From Galbitalea sp036491035 (GTDB taxonomy: Bacteria > Actinomycetota > Actinomycetes > Actinomycetales > Microbacteriaceae): a stretch of DNA of 64,000 nt. Below are positions 7,715 to 15,738 of the stretch, piece by piece. A program made the translations under genes and the position numbers. Each line of letters opens with the position of its first letter. Positions within the stretch are counted from its first letter, which is position 1. The DNA lies in assembly GCA_036491035.1 (NCBI GenBank), contig DASXCU010000051.1, forward strand, positions 1 to 64,000. The letters run 5' to 3'. The notes below the pieces were generated by a model. The model did no database searches, was not told the origin of the DNA, and was given only the letters and a program-made list of their open reading frames with translations.

Positions 7715-9225
7715 CCGAGCCGCGACCACAGGGGACTCTGCGACGACCGTGGACCCTTCGGCGGCGACTCGTCGTCAGCGTGGTCGCCCTCTTCACACTG
7801 CTGAGCATCGTCGTCGGCGGCTTGAGCGTCTTCGTGCTGTACGGCAACCTCACCACCCCGATCAACCAGCAACTGCAGCGATCGGCGAGCTATATCGACC
7901 ATCATTTCGCTCCGGGCGCGGGGCAGCAGGCGCCTCCCAACGGGGGTGGCGGTGGTGTCAACGGGCTCGAACCTGGATCGATCACTGCGAACGACATCAT
8001 CGGATCCGGGATCACGGGCGCCCAGACCGCCACCTTCTCCTTCGGCGGTGGTTCGACAGTGCTCACCGCTGCACAGCTTGCCCCGCTCAAGGCGATCACG
8101 AAGAGCGACAGTCTTACCGACGTGTCCATTCCGGGCCTCGGTAATTTCCGGTTCATCAGGACCAGCAAGATCACTTACGAGAACGTGGTCACGGGCAGCA
8201 CCAGTCCCGGCTATCGGTACTACGGGTACCCGCTGGCGCAGACCCAGTCAACACTTACCGCGTTCGGTCTCACACTGGGAGCGATCTCCCTGGTGGGCAT
8301 CGTCCTCGTCGCGTTCGCGACCTGGTTCATCGTCTCGTACGCGCTCCGCCCCCTTCGGCGTGTGGCCGCGACGGCGACCGAGGTGGCGTCGATGGAACTC
8401 GACCGTGGCGAGGTCGATCTCTCCGTTCGCGTTCCGGAGGCCGACACCGACACCCGCACCGAGGTCGGGCAGGTCGGCGCGGCGCTCAACACGATGCTCG
8501 GGCACGTCGACAACGCGCTGCAGGCTCGACAGGCGAGCGAGTCGCGCGTCCGCCAGTTCGTCGCGGATGCCAGTCACGAACTCCGAACGCCGCTCGCTTC
8601 GATCCGTGGCTATGCCGAGCTCACTCGTCGGGGAAACTACGACCTGCCCGAGGATGTCACACACTCGCTGGGCCGCGTCGAGTCCGAGGCCGTGCGAATG
8701 ACGTCGCTCGTCGAGGACCTTCTGCTACTCGCACGACTGGATGCCGGGCGCGACATCGAAACAAAGCCCGTCGACCTGACGCGTATCCTCGTCGACTGCG
8801 TCAGCGACGCGCATGCGGCCGGTCCCGACCACGACTGGGAACTGGCCGCCATCGACCAGCCGCTCTTCGTCGAGGGCGATGCCCAACGACTGCACCAGGT
8901 CTTCGTCAATCTCCTCGCGAATGCTCGGGTTCACACGCCGGCGGGTACTCGCGTCCGGATCAGGGTCGAGACGACCGCGCAGGCGACGGCCATCGTGACG
9001 ATCACCGACAACGGTCCCGGCATCCCGAAGGCTTTGCAGAAGGACCTGTTCGAGCGGTTCGCACGCGGCGACTCGTCGCGATCACGTGCGTCGGGGAGCA
9101 CTGGTCTCGGTCTCGCGATCGTCAAAGCCGTCGTTGACGCCCACGGCGGGAACGTTGTCGTGACCTCTCGAAAGGGAAACACGACCTTCCGGGTCGAACT
9201 GCCGCTGGCGGTCTCCGAGCCCTGA
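7711..9225 (+). CDS. Sensor histidine kinase
   Basis: From ATG 7711, overlapping the regulator stop, the protein is 504 residues. Transmembrane helices lie at about 19-45 and 182-210, enclosing an extracytoplasmic domain that contains a Pro/Gly-rich stretch (QQAPPNGGGGG). HAMP follows, then the H box ADASHELRTPLASIRG with phosphoacceptor H289, an N box (NLLANARVHTP), a G1 box (DNGPGIP) and a G2 region (GSTGLGLAIVKAVVDAHGG). It is the cognate partner of the overlapping response regulator. The ligand cannot be told; the sensor domain has no recognisable fold to me. Confidence 0.92.
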   Translation: MTEPRPQGTLRRPWTLRRRLVVSVVALFTLLSIVVGGLSVFVLYGNLTTPINQQLQRSASYIDHHFAPGAGQQAPPNGGGGGVNGLEPGSITANDIIGSGITGAQTATFSFGGGSTVLTAAQLAPLKAITKSDSLTDVSIPGLGNFRFIRTSKITYENVVTGSTSPGYRYYGYPLAQTQSTLTAFGLTLGAISLVGIVLVAFATWFIVSYALRPLRRVAATATEVASMELDRGEVDLSVRVPEADTDTRTEVGQVGAALNTMLGHVDNALQARQASESRVRQFVADASHELRTPLASIRGYAELTRRGNYDLPEDVTHSLGRVESEAVRMTSLVEDLLLLARLDAGRDIETKPVDLTRILVDCVSDAHAAGPDHDWELAAIDQPLFVEGDAQRLHQVFVNLLANARVHTPAGTRVRIRVETTAQATAIVTITDNGPGIPKALQKDLFERFARGDSSRSRASGSTGLGLAIVKAVVDAHGGNVVVTSRKGNTTFRVELPLAVSEP

Positions 9226-9247
9226 TCCGCGGTGCGAGACTGGTTCC

Positions 9248-10084
9248 ATGAGACTTGTCGTCACCGGTGGAAACGGAAAACTCGGCCGCGCAGTCGTCCG
9301 CGGATTGGCGGATGCCGGGCACGACGTGTTCGTGCTGGACGCGGTCGGCGAGCGAGGACCGAGATTCACCCGCATCGACCTGACGAACTACGGCTCGGTC
9401 GTGGATGCGTTCGGCTCCGTCAACGACCGGTACGACGGCGTCGACGCGGTGGTGCACCTGGCGGCCATCCCGGCGGGCGGGATCGAGACGGATTCGGCCA
9501 CGTTCGCTAACAACATGAACTCGACATTCAATGTGTTCCAGGCAGCGCGCCGAACCGGCATCAAGCGGATCGTCTACGCGTCCAGTGAAACGCTCCTGGG
9601 AATCCCGTTCGACATCGATCCGCCGTACGTTCCACTTGACGAGGAGTACCCGTCGCGGCCGGAGTCGATGTACTCGGTGGTCAAGCACCTCGAGGAGGAG
9701 CTGGCGACAAAGCTCGTGCGCTGGGATCCGGAACTCAGCATCACGGGTCTTCGTTTCTCCAACGTTCTCGACGCAACCGACTACGTGCACCAGCCGGAGT
9801 GGCAGGCGAACCCGAGCCTTCGACGCTGGAACCTCTGGGGTTACATCGACACCCGGGATGGCGCGCTCGCCGTCCAGCGAGCGCTCGAAAACGGCCGGCC
9901 GGGCTTCGAGACGTTCGTGATCGCGAACGCGGACACCGTCATCGATCGCCCGAGCGCGGACCTTGTCGCCGAATACTTTCCGAACGTGAAACTCGCCAGG
10001 CCGCTCGTCGGCAGCGAGACGCTACTGTCGATCGACAAAGCACGACGCCTCCTGAAGTACGAGCCGCAGCACTCCTGGCGCTAG
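9248..10084 (+). CDS. NAD-dependent epimerase/dehydratase family protein
   Basis: An extended short-chain dehydrogenase of 278 residues: N-terminal Rossmann motif TGGNGKLG (residues 6-13), AVVHLAAIP, catalytic Ser in YASSE and the YSVVK Tyr-Lys pair. Such proteins act on nucleotide sugars, or on uronic acids in the uronate dehydrogenase branch; the length and GIPFDIDPPYVPLDE leave this open. The ATG at 9248 is preceded by GAGACT and a 6-base gap. It follows the histidine kinase by 22 bases and may be co-transcribed. Confidence 0.8.
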   Translation: MRLVVTGGNGKLGRAVVRGLADAGHDVFVLDAVGERGPRFTRIDLTNYGSVVDAFGSVNDRYDGVDAVVHLAAIPAGGIETDSATFANNMNSTFNVFQAARRTGIKRIVYASSETLLGIPFDIDPPYVPLDEEYPSRPESMYSVVKHLEEELATKLVRWDPELSITGLRFSNVLDATDYVHQPEWQANPSLRRWNLWGYIDTRDGALAVQRALENGRPGFETFVIANADTVIDRPSADLVAEYFPNVKLARPLVGSETLLSIDKARRLLKYEPQHSWR

Positions 10085-10164
10085 GTGGTTGGTCCCAAAA
10101 ACAGCGAGGATGGGCCGGATCCCGGGTGTTATAGCAAAAATCTCACGATCCCGATTCGGCCGGC

Positions 10165-10248
10165 GTGCGTAATCGAGGAGATTCTCCCACACTCCGACGT
10201 GAGCGGCTTCGTTCACGGCGCGTCGAGACGATCTCCTCGATTACGCAC
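10165..10248. repeat. 84-bp element with 18-bp perfect inverted ends
   Basis: GTGCGTAATCGAGGAGAT at 10165-10182 is the exact reverse complement of 10231-10248, with a 48-base spacer. No coding frame or transposase is present. It may be a small repetitive element, a pair of opposed regulator sites, or a stem that ends the epimerase transcript. It lies between the epimerase stop and the rplJ leader. Confidence 0.75.
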
Positions 10249-10329
10249 AGCCGACTTCTCGCTCAGTCATCGGTTTGGCGGAACGACTTCTGATCACGTA
10301 CTCTGTACGAGGCCAAAGACCGCTGGATT

Positions 10330-10447
10330 CCCGAGGCAACTCGGGACGCAAGGCTTGGAAGAGATTCCAACATCCCGCGCAGGTGTGTGAAGTAGTTCAG
10401 TCTTCCAAGACTTTTCAGCTCCGTGCGCTTAGCGCCGGAGCTTTTTT
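10330..10447 (+). promoter_or_regulatory. Ribosomal protein L10 mRNA leader
   Basis: The leader before rplJ can form a long-range stem CTTGGAAGA (10354-10362) with TCTTCCAAG (10401-10409), with an inner domain between them, followed at once by a terminator hairpin. This matches the general design of L10 leaders, where L10(L12)4 binds the RNA and favours the terminator, giving autoregulation. Assignment rests on position and on the fold seen; no covariance model was run. Confidence 0.75.
10417..10447 (+). terminator. Attenuator terminator of the rplJL leader
   Basis: AGCTCCG (10417-10423) and CGGAGCT (10435-10441) form a stem around TGCGCTTAGCG, followed by six T residues at 10442-10447. It lies 57 bases before the rplJ start, so it must be bypassed for rplJL expression. 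Confidence 0.85.
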
Positions 10448-10503
10448 CGTATGGGAGCGCTCCGGTCGGTTTGAACGCCAACCGAAAACAATCAAGGAGT
10501 GCC

Positions 10504-11019
10504 ATGGCGAACAAGGAAGCCTCGGTCGCCGAGCTTACGGATCACTTCCGTAACTCGAACGCCGTCCTGCTTACCGAGTACCGCGGACTCACCGTTGCCC
10601 AGCTCAAGCAGCTGCGGCAGTCGATCAGTGAGCACGCGACGTACGCCGTGGTGAAGAACACGCTGACCAAGATTGCGGCTAACCAGGCAGGGATCTCGTC
10701 ATTCGACGCAGAACTCGCCGGGCCATCCGCACTCGCATTCGTTCACGGCGACACTGTCGCCGTCGCGAAGGCACTGCGTGACTTTGCCAAGGCAAACCCT
10801 CTGCTGGTTGTGAAGGGCGGTTACTTCGACGGTAACCCTCTCACCGCTGCGGAGGTCGACAAGCTCGCCGATCTCGAAAGCCGGGAGGTGCTGCTGGCCA
10901 AGCTGGCCGGTGCCTTCAAGCAGTCGCTGTTCGGTGCTGCCTATCTGTTCAACGCACCGTTGTCCCAGGCCGTTCGCACGGTCGACGCGCTGCGCGCAAA
11001 GCAGGAGGCCGGGAACTAG
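10504..11019 (+). CDS. rplJ: 50S ribosomal protein L10
   Basis: L10 anchors the L7/L12 dimers to the ribosome stalk. The ATG at 10504 follows AAGGAG and gives 171 residues, the usual actinobacterial length; an upstream in-frame ATG at 10423 lies inside the attenuator and is rejected. Typical segments are VLLTEYRGLTVAQLKQLR, YAVVKNTLTKIA and the C-terminal L12-binding helix ESREVLLAKLAGAFKQ. It is followed 43 bases later by rplL. Confidence 0.97.
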   Translation: MANKEASVAELTDHFRNSNAVLLTEYRGLTVAQLKQLRQSISEHATYAVVKNTLTKIAANQAGISSFDAELAGPSALAFVHGDTVAVAKALRDFAKANPLLVVKGGYFDGNPLTAAEVDKLADLESREVLLAKLAGAFKQSLFGAAYLFNAPLSQAVRTVDALRAKQEAGN

Positions 11020-11062
11020 TTCCCGCGCCCTCACCAGCTAAGAAAATCTAAAGGAGAAAATC

Positions 11063-11455
11063 ATGGCAAAGCTGACCACAGACCAGCTGCTCGACGCATT
11101 CAAGGAGCTCACGCTCATTGAGCTCAGTGAGTTCGTAAAGAAGTTCGAGGAGACCTTCGAGGTCACCGCAGCAGCCCCGGTGGCTGCCGCAGCCGCCCCC
11201 GCCGCCGGCGGTGCCGGTGGAGCCGCTGAAGAGGTCGAGGAGAAGGATTCCTTCGACGTCGTCCTCGAGGCTGCAGGCGAGAAGAAGATCCAGGTCATCA
11301 AGGAGGTGCGCGCGCTCACGAGCCTCGGTCTCGGTGAGGCGAAGGCACTCGTTGACGGCGCTCCCGGCGTTGTGCTCGAGGGCGCAAACAAGGAGAACGC
11401 GGAGAAGGCAAAGGCTCAGCTCGAAGAGGCTGGCGCCACCGTCACGCTCAAGTAG
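11063..11455 (+). CDS. rplL: 50S ribosomal protein L7/L12
   Basis: The stalk protein that recruits translational GTPases. 130 residues: an N-terminal dimerisation domain (LLDAFKELTLIELSEFVKKFEE), an Ala/Pro/Gly hinge, and the C-terminal domain with KKIQVIKEVRALTSLGLGEAKALVDGAP. AAAGGAG lies 8 bases before the ATG. A strong terminator follows at 11493. Confidence 0.98.
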   Translation: MAKLTTDQLLDAFKELTLIELSEFVKKFEETFEVTAAAPVAAAAAPAAGGAGGAAEEVEEKDSFDVVLEAAGEKKIQVIKEVRALTSLGLGEAKALVDGAPGVVLEGANKENAEKAKAQLEEAGATVTLK

Positions 11456-11492
11456 TCGGGTCTCGACGCGCGCTTCGCGCTGCTCGACCCTC

Positions 11493-11530
11493 AAAAAATG
11501 GCGCCGCTCGTTCCGAGCGGCGCCATTTTT
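11493..11530 (+). terminator. Rho-independent terminator after rplL
   Basis: ATGGCGCCGCTCG pairs with GAGCGGCGCCAT around TTCC, flanked by AAAAAA on the left and TTTTT on the right (through 11530). The symmetry would let it act in both directions. Confidence 0.92.
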
Positions 11531-12084
11531 CGTGCTCAGCAAAGGCTGATCACAAAGGCCAGTGACAAAGGCCAGTTGAACGGGAAACGGGGCGAACCGT
11601 AACCACTCGGCTCGCCCCGTCCCATTTGCCGTCGTCGTCAGGTATCCAGGATCAGGTCCAGATACCGACATCATCAACCGGAGTAGTCCGACGGCGAACT
11701 ACCCGTGTTCGAGGAGTGGATAGGACACGAGCCTTCCCAGAGGAAAAAACGTGGGCCCTATCAACCGCGAGTTTCGGGTGCTCGCAATCATCCTTCGTTG
11801 CGGAGTCGCAATTGGATTGTTGCGGGTGCATCGAGTTTAAGCCTCACGTGAATGAGCCTCACAACCCTTGTGTGGAAATGTGTGTGTCCACCATAATGGG
11901 GACGTTCCAAAGCTGTACCCCCGGCAGCGGAACAGCAACCCCCTGTTAGAGCCACGCCCGACCTTTTTGCGCGAACTAGACAGCCTTACCCTCCGTCTAG
12001 CTCAACCCGAGTGCACGAAGCCACGCCGCGTTGCTTGCCAACAGAGCAGCAATACCAACGCGGCGTCACCCGAACGCAGCACAG

Positions 12085-12138
12085 CAATCGAATACCGCGT
12101 GGGCCGTGGGATCTGGCCGGCCCACGCGGTTCGATTGC
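12085..12138. terminator. Very strong hairpin with 20-bp stem
   Basis: GCAATCGAA-TA-CCGCGTGGGCC (12085-12106) pairs with GGCCCACGCGGTTCGATTGC (12119-12138), a 20-base-pair stem with a two-base bulge and a 12-base loop. There is no T-tract, so it may be an RNA structural element or a factor-assisted terminator rather than a simple intrinsic one. Confidence 0.6.
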
Positions 12139-12220
12139 CGCCTCGGACCGCGGACGGCCCGGTTCAGAACGCTCCACTCCCATTGCGTAGAGCAATCCGG
12201 TCCCTCGCTGTTTGTTGCTT

Positions 12221-12293
12221 AGGGGACCTCCGCTTCGCTCCGGTCCCTCACTGTATTTACTGTTAGAGGGCCTCCGCTTCGCTCCGGTCCCTC
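12221..12293. repeat. Two 23-bp direct repeats, each a hairpin
   Basis: A 23-base unit beginning CCTCCGCTTCGCTCC and ending GGTCCCTC occurs at 12227-12249 and 12271-12293, spaced by 44 bases, and a partial copy CCGGTCCCTC at 12197-12206. With the upstream AGGGGA or AGAGGG each unit folds into a stem (for example AGAGGG with CCCTCT). It lies 75 bases before the binding-protein gene. Confidence 0.65.
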
Positions 12294-12369
12294 TAAGTGG
12301 GGACTGCCGGGGTACAGGTGCGGCGCATACCCTCTGGGAAGTGCACCGTCGCGCCCTGGGGGGAAAAAC

Positions 12370-13692
12370 ATGAAGTCTGCATCACGCCGCATAGCGCTGC
12401 CTGCGCTCGCGCTGGCGCTTGCGTGCCTGACGCTGAGCGCATGCTCGTCGAGCTCGGGCGCTCCCTCCGGCAACACCGGAACCGCGGATGGTGTGGTCAA
12501 GATCGAGGGCCCACTGGTCGGAACCGACGCAACGCTTCTCGAACAGTCCTGGGCGGGTTGGGAAAAAGCCAACAACATCAAGATCGAGTACACGGGCAGC
12601 GCGAACTTCCAGGAGAACATCGGGGGCGAAGCCCAGCAGGGCAACACCCCCGACCTCGCAATCTTCGAGCAGCCGGGTCTGATCAATGACCTCGCGAAGC
12701 TCGGCTACATCCAGAAACTTCCGTCGGATGTCCAGTCAGCCGTGAATTCGACGTTCCCGGCACAGTGGGCGGGGTACACCACCGTCGACGGCGCGGACTA
12801 CGCGGCACCGCTCCTCGCCAAGCTCAACGGCTGGGTCTACTACTCTCCCGCGGCATTCCAGAAGCTGAACATCACCGTCCCCACCACGTGGGACCAGCTG
12901 CTGACGCTGACCGGCCGTCTTCACATCAACCTCGGCCAGGCGCCGTGGTGTGAGGGCTTCGCATCCGATGCCTCGAGCGGCGCCGCCGGTGAAAGCTGGA
13001 TCAACGACATCGTCCTCCGCGAGGACGGCGCAGACGTCTACGACAAGTGGGTCGCCCACGATGTGAAATTCAGCGACCCGATCATCCAGAACGCGGTCAA
13101 CCAGGCGGGTGACATTCTCCAGAACGCGCCATACGTCAACGCCGGGTTCGGCGGGGTCTCGTCCATCAACACCACCACGTCGACCCAGGTTGCGAAAGCC
13201 CTCGAGTCCGGCAAATGCACGATGACGCTCGAGTCGACCTCGTTCCTCGATGACCTCCAGACCACGAGCAAGGGTGCCGCAACTATCGGACCTTCGGCCA
13301 AGATCTGGGCATTCATGCTCCCGGCGACCAAAGCCGGTGCTGCACCGTTCACCGTGAGCGGCAACTTCGTGGCCGCGTTCTCGAACGACTCCGACACGGT
13401 CAAGGTGCAGAAGTACCTGGCCAGCACGGCGTGGGCGAAGAGCCGCATGGCGCTGGGCGGCGCGATCAGCCCAGCGAAGACAATTACTCCGTCTGACACT
13501 CCTGACCTGCTGCTCAACGCATCCGTATCTCTTATGCAGAACCCGGAAGCGACAATTCGTCTGAGCGCCAGCGATCTGATGCCATCGGTTGTCGGCGAGG
13601 GAACGTTCCTCTCCGGCATGGTCGACTGGATCAACGGAACGCCGACCGCCAAGGTGCTGTCGACGATCGACAGTTCCTGGCCGAAGCACTAG
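12370..13692 (+). CDS. Sugar ABC transporter substrate-binding lipoprotein (orphan)
   Basis: A 440-residue extracytoplasmic binding protein. The signal peptide ends in the lipobox LSAC with lipidated C25, so it is tethered to the membrane. The layout (WAGWEKANNIKIEYTGSANFQE, GNTPDLAIFEQPG) is that of carbohydrate-binding cluster 1 proteins and recalls the alpha-glucoside binder AglE; the sugar is not certain. GGGGGG lies just before the ATG. No permease or ATPase gene is adjacent: an ABC exporter of another type follows, so it must work with permeases encoded elsewhere. Confidence 0.85.
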   Translation: MKSASRRIALPALALALACLTLSACSSSSGAPSGNTGTADGVVKIEGPLVGTDATLLEQSWAGWEKANNIKIEYTGSANFQENIGGEAQQGNTPDLAIFEQPGLINDLAKLGYIQKLPSDVQSAVNSTFPAQWAGYTTVDGADYAAPLLAKLNGWVYYSPAAFQKLNITVPTTWDQLLTLTGRLHINLGQAPWCEGFASDASSGAAGESWINDIVLREDGADVYDKWVAHDVKFSDPIIQNAVNQAGDILQNAPYVNAGFGGVSSINTTTSTQVAKALESGKCTMTLESTSFLDDLQTTSKGAATIGPSAKIWAFMLPATKAGAAPFTVSGNFVAAFSNDSDTVKVQKYLASTAWAKSRMALGGAISPAKTITPSDTPDLLLNASVSLMQNPEATIRLSASDLMPSVVGEGTFLSGMVDWINGTPTAKVLSTIDSSWPKH

Positions 13693-13761
13693 TCGTCGCT
13701 GTTCGCTGCGGGCGTTCGCGGACGACCGACTGTGGTGCCACTCGCCGCATAAAGTGATCCG

Positions 13762-15621
13762 GTGAGTATGCAGCGTGGCGCCCGGTCCCGGATCAGTTCG
13801 GGGGATGCGCGGTCGCAGCGCGAGTACAACAAGAGCGCTCCGAAGGTCGAGCACCTGCTTCGTCGGATCGGGGAGCTGTTCGTTCCGCATCGTTTCGCGC
13901 TCTCCATTACGATCGCACTCGTTCTGGTGAGCGCGGCGATCAGCGTCGCTCCACCCCTCCTTACTCGGCAGCTCTTCGACCAGGGACTCTTCCCGAAGAA
14001 CGGTCACCCGAACGTTCCGGTGCTGGGGATGCTGGTCGCCATCATGGTCGGCCTCTGGGTCGTGTCCGCGGGTCTCGGTGTGTGGCAGACGTATCTGACC
14101 GCGACCGTCGGCAACTCGGTGATGGGTTCGCTGCGCATCCGGCTGTTCACGCATCTCCAGCGGATGGAGCTCGCGTTCTTCACCAGGACCAAGACGGGTG
14201 TCATCCAGTCTCGGCTACAGAACGATGTCGGTGGAGTCGCCGGCGTCCTCAACAACACGATCTCGAGCGTCATCGGCAACACGGTGACCGTGATCGCCGC
14301 GCTCGTATCGATGATCATCCTGAGCTGGCAGATGACGGTCGTCGCCATCGTCCTCCTTCCGGTCCTTGTGATCGCGCAGCGTCGCGTGGGGCAGGTTCGC
14401 GCGCGTATCGCCACGAAAACGCAGGAGTCGCTCAGCGACATGAGCGCGATCACGCAGGAGGCCCTGAGCGTCAGCGGGATCCTCCTCGCGAAGAGCTTCA
14501 ACCAGCAGCCGACCGAGATCGCTCGCTACGAGGCGGAGAACGAGAACCAGGTGCAGTTGCAGGTGCGGCAGCAGATGAGCGGCCAGTGGTTCTTCGCGAT
14601 GGTCGGCATCTTCCTGTCCGTCGTTCCCGCCGTCATCTACCTCGTGGCGGCCTGGCTCATCACGCACCACGTTTCCGTGACCGCGGGAACGATCGTTGCG
14701 TTCACGACGGTGCAGGCGCGCCTGATGTTTCCCCTTATGGGCCTCCTTCGCGTCGCTCTCGACCTGCAGACCTCGCAGGCGCTGTTTGCTCGCATCTTCG
14801 AGTACCTCGACCTTCATCCGGCGATCGTGGATGGTCCGGACGCGCACCCCGTCAATGCGCGCGAGGTCGGGACTGTCGCGTTCGAGGATGTCGTCTTCCG
14901 GTATCCGGATGCCGGAACGGATTCGCCGCCGACGCTCCGCTCCGTCTCATTCGCTATCGAGCCGGGCCAGTACGCGGCTTTCGTCGGGCCGTCGGGTGCC
15001 GGCAAGACGACGGTGTCGTACCTGATTCCCCGCTTCCACGACGTCGAGGGGGGTCGTGTCGTCTTCGCCGGCGACGATGTTCGGGAGCTCCAGCAGGACA
15101 GCCTCGTTCGCAACATCGGCATCGTCAGCCAGGAGACCTACCTCTTCCACGCGACGATCGCCGAGAACCTTCGTTACGCGAAACCGGACGCGACCAACGA
15201 CGAGTTGATCGCGGCGGCCCGCGCAGCCAACATCCACGACACGATCGCCTCGTTCCCGCTCGGCTACGACACCGTGGTCGGGGAGCGCGGGTATCGACTG
15301 TCCGGCGGCGAGAAGCAACGCGTCGCCATCGCCCGGGTGCTGCTCAAGGACCCGCCCGTTCTGATCCTCGATGAAGCGACGAGCGCGCTCGACACCATCT
15401 CGGAGCGGATCGTCCAGTCCGCGCTCGACGAGGCCGCTCGCGGTCGGACGACGATTGCGATCGCCCACCGACTCTCCACCGTCATCGGTGCGGATGTGAT
15501 CTTCGTCGTGCGGGCCGGAGCGATCGTCGAGACCGGAACCCACGCCTCACTTCTTGCCGCCGGCGGCGAGTACTCCCGACTGTTCGCGGAGCAGGCGGGG
15601 ACGCTCAACAGCCAGAACTGA
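13762..15621 (+). CDS. ABC transporter, fused permease and ATPase (exporter type)
   Basis: A half-transporter of 619 residues: six membrane helices at about 45-330 and a nucleotide-binding domain with Walker A GPSGAGKTT (about 409), ABC signature LSGGEKQ (about 513), Walker B VLILDEATSALD (about 533) and the H-loop IAIAHRLSTV. It would work as homodimer or with a partner, exporting lipids, drugs or peptides; the substrate is unknown. The GTG at 13762 follows TAAAGT with a 6-base gap and no ribosome site, consistent with a leaderless mRNA; ATG 13768 is an alternative. Confidence 0.92.
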   Translation: MSMQRGARSRISSGDARSQREYNKSAPKVEHLLRRIGELFVPHRFALSITIALVLVSAAISVAPPLLTRQLFDQGLFPKNGHPNVPVLGMLVAIMVGLWVVSAGLGVWQTYLTATVGNSVMGSLRIRLFTHLQRMELAFFTRTKTGVIQSRLQNDVGGVAGVLNNTISSVIGNTVTVIAALVSMIILSWQMTVVAIVLLPVLVIAQRRVGQVRARIATKTQESLSDMSAITQEALSVSGILLAKSFNQQPTEIARYEAENENQVQLQVRQQMSGQWFFAMVGIFLSVVPAVIYLVAAWLITHHVSVTAGTIVAFTTVQARLMFPLMGLLRVALDLQTSQALFARIFEYLDLHPAIVDGPDAHPVNAREVGTVAFEDVVFRYPDAGTDSPPTLRSVSFAIEPGQYAAFVGPSGAGKTTVSYLIPRFHDVEGGRVVFAGDDVRELQQDSLVRNIGIVSQETYLFHATIAENLRYAKPDATNDELIAAARAANIHDTIASFPLGYDTVVGERGYRLSGGEKQRVAIARVLLKDPPVLILDEATSALDTISERIVQSALDEAARGRTTIAIAHRLSTVIGADVIFVVRAGAIVETGTHASLLAAGGEYSRLFAEQAGTLNSQN

Positions 15622-15644
15622 AGCCGCCGCGGCCGCGCCCGCTA

Positions 15645-15689
15645 GAGCTGAACCGCCCGGAGCTGAACCGCCCGGAGCTGAACAGCCCG
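15645..15689. repeat. Three tandem 15-bp repeats
   Basis: GAGCTGAACCGCCCG is present at 15645-15659 and 15660-15674, with a third copy differing by one base at 15675-15689. It lies between the ABC exporter stop and the convergent HNH gene. The length is a multiple of three but it lies outside any supported frame. Confidence 0.85.
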
Positions 15690-15738
15690 CAACCTCACTG
15701 GCAGCGGCCGGATGGGCACGGGGCCGCCGCGGCCGTGG

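Larger units (their letters stand above)
11531..12369. other. Long intergenic region without a supported gene
   Basis: About 840 bases downstream of rplL have no frame with convincing codon use, ribosome site or family. Structures seen are an inverted repeat ACGGGGCGA/TCGCCCCGT (11587-11620), a less GC-rich stretch around 11740-11960 containing a promoter-like TTGTGT-N18-CATAAT (11869-11898), a strong hairpin at 12085-12138, and two near-identical hairpin repeats at 12221-12293. Confidence 0.6.

Noticed and set aside
11868..12266. 132-residue + strand frame in the intergenic region
   Set aside because: No ribosome site, Cys/Arg-rich random composition, and it runs through the strong hairpin at 12085.
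15645..15689. CRISPR-like array
   Set aside because: Adjacent 15-base tandem copies without spacers; no cas genes.
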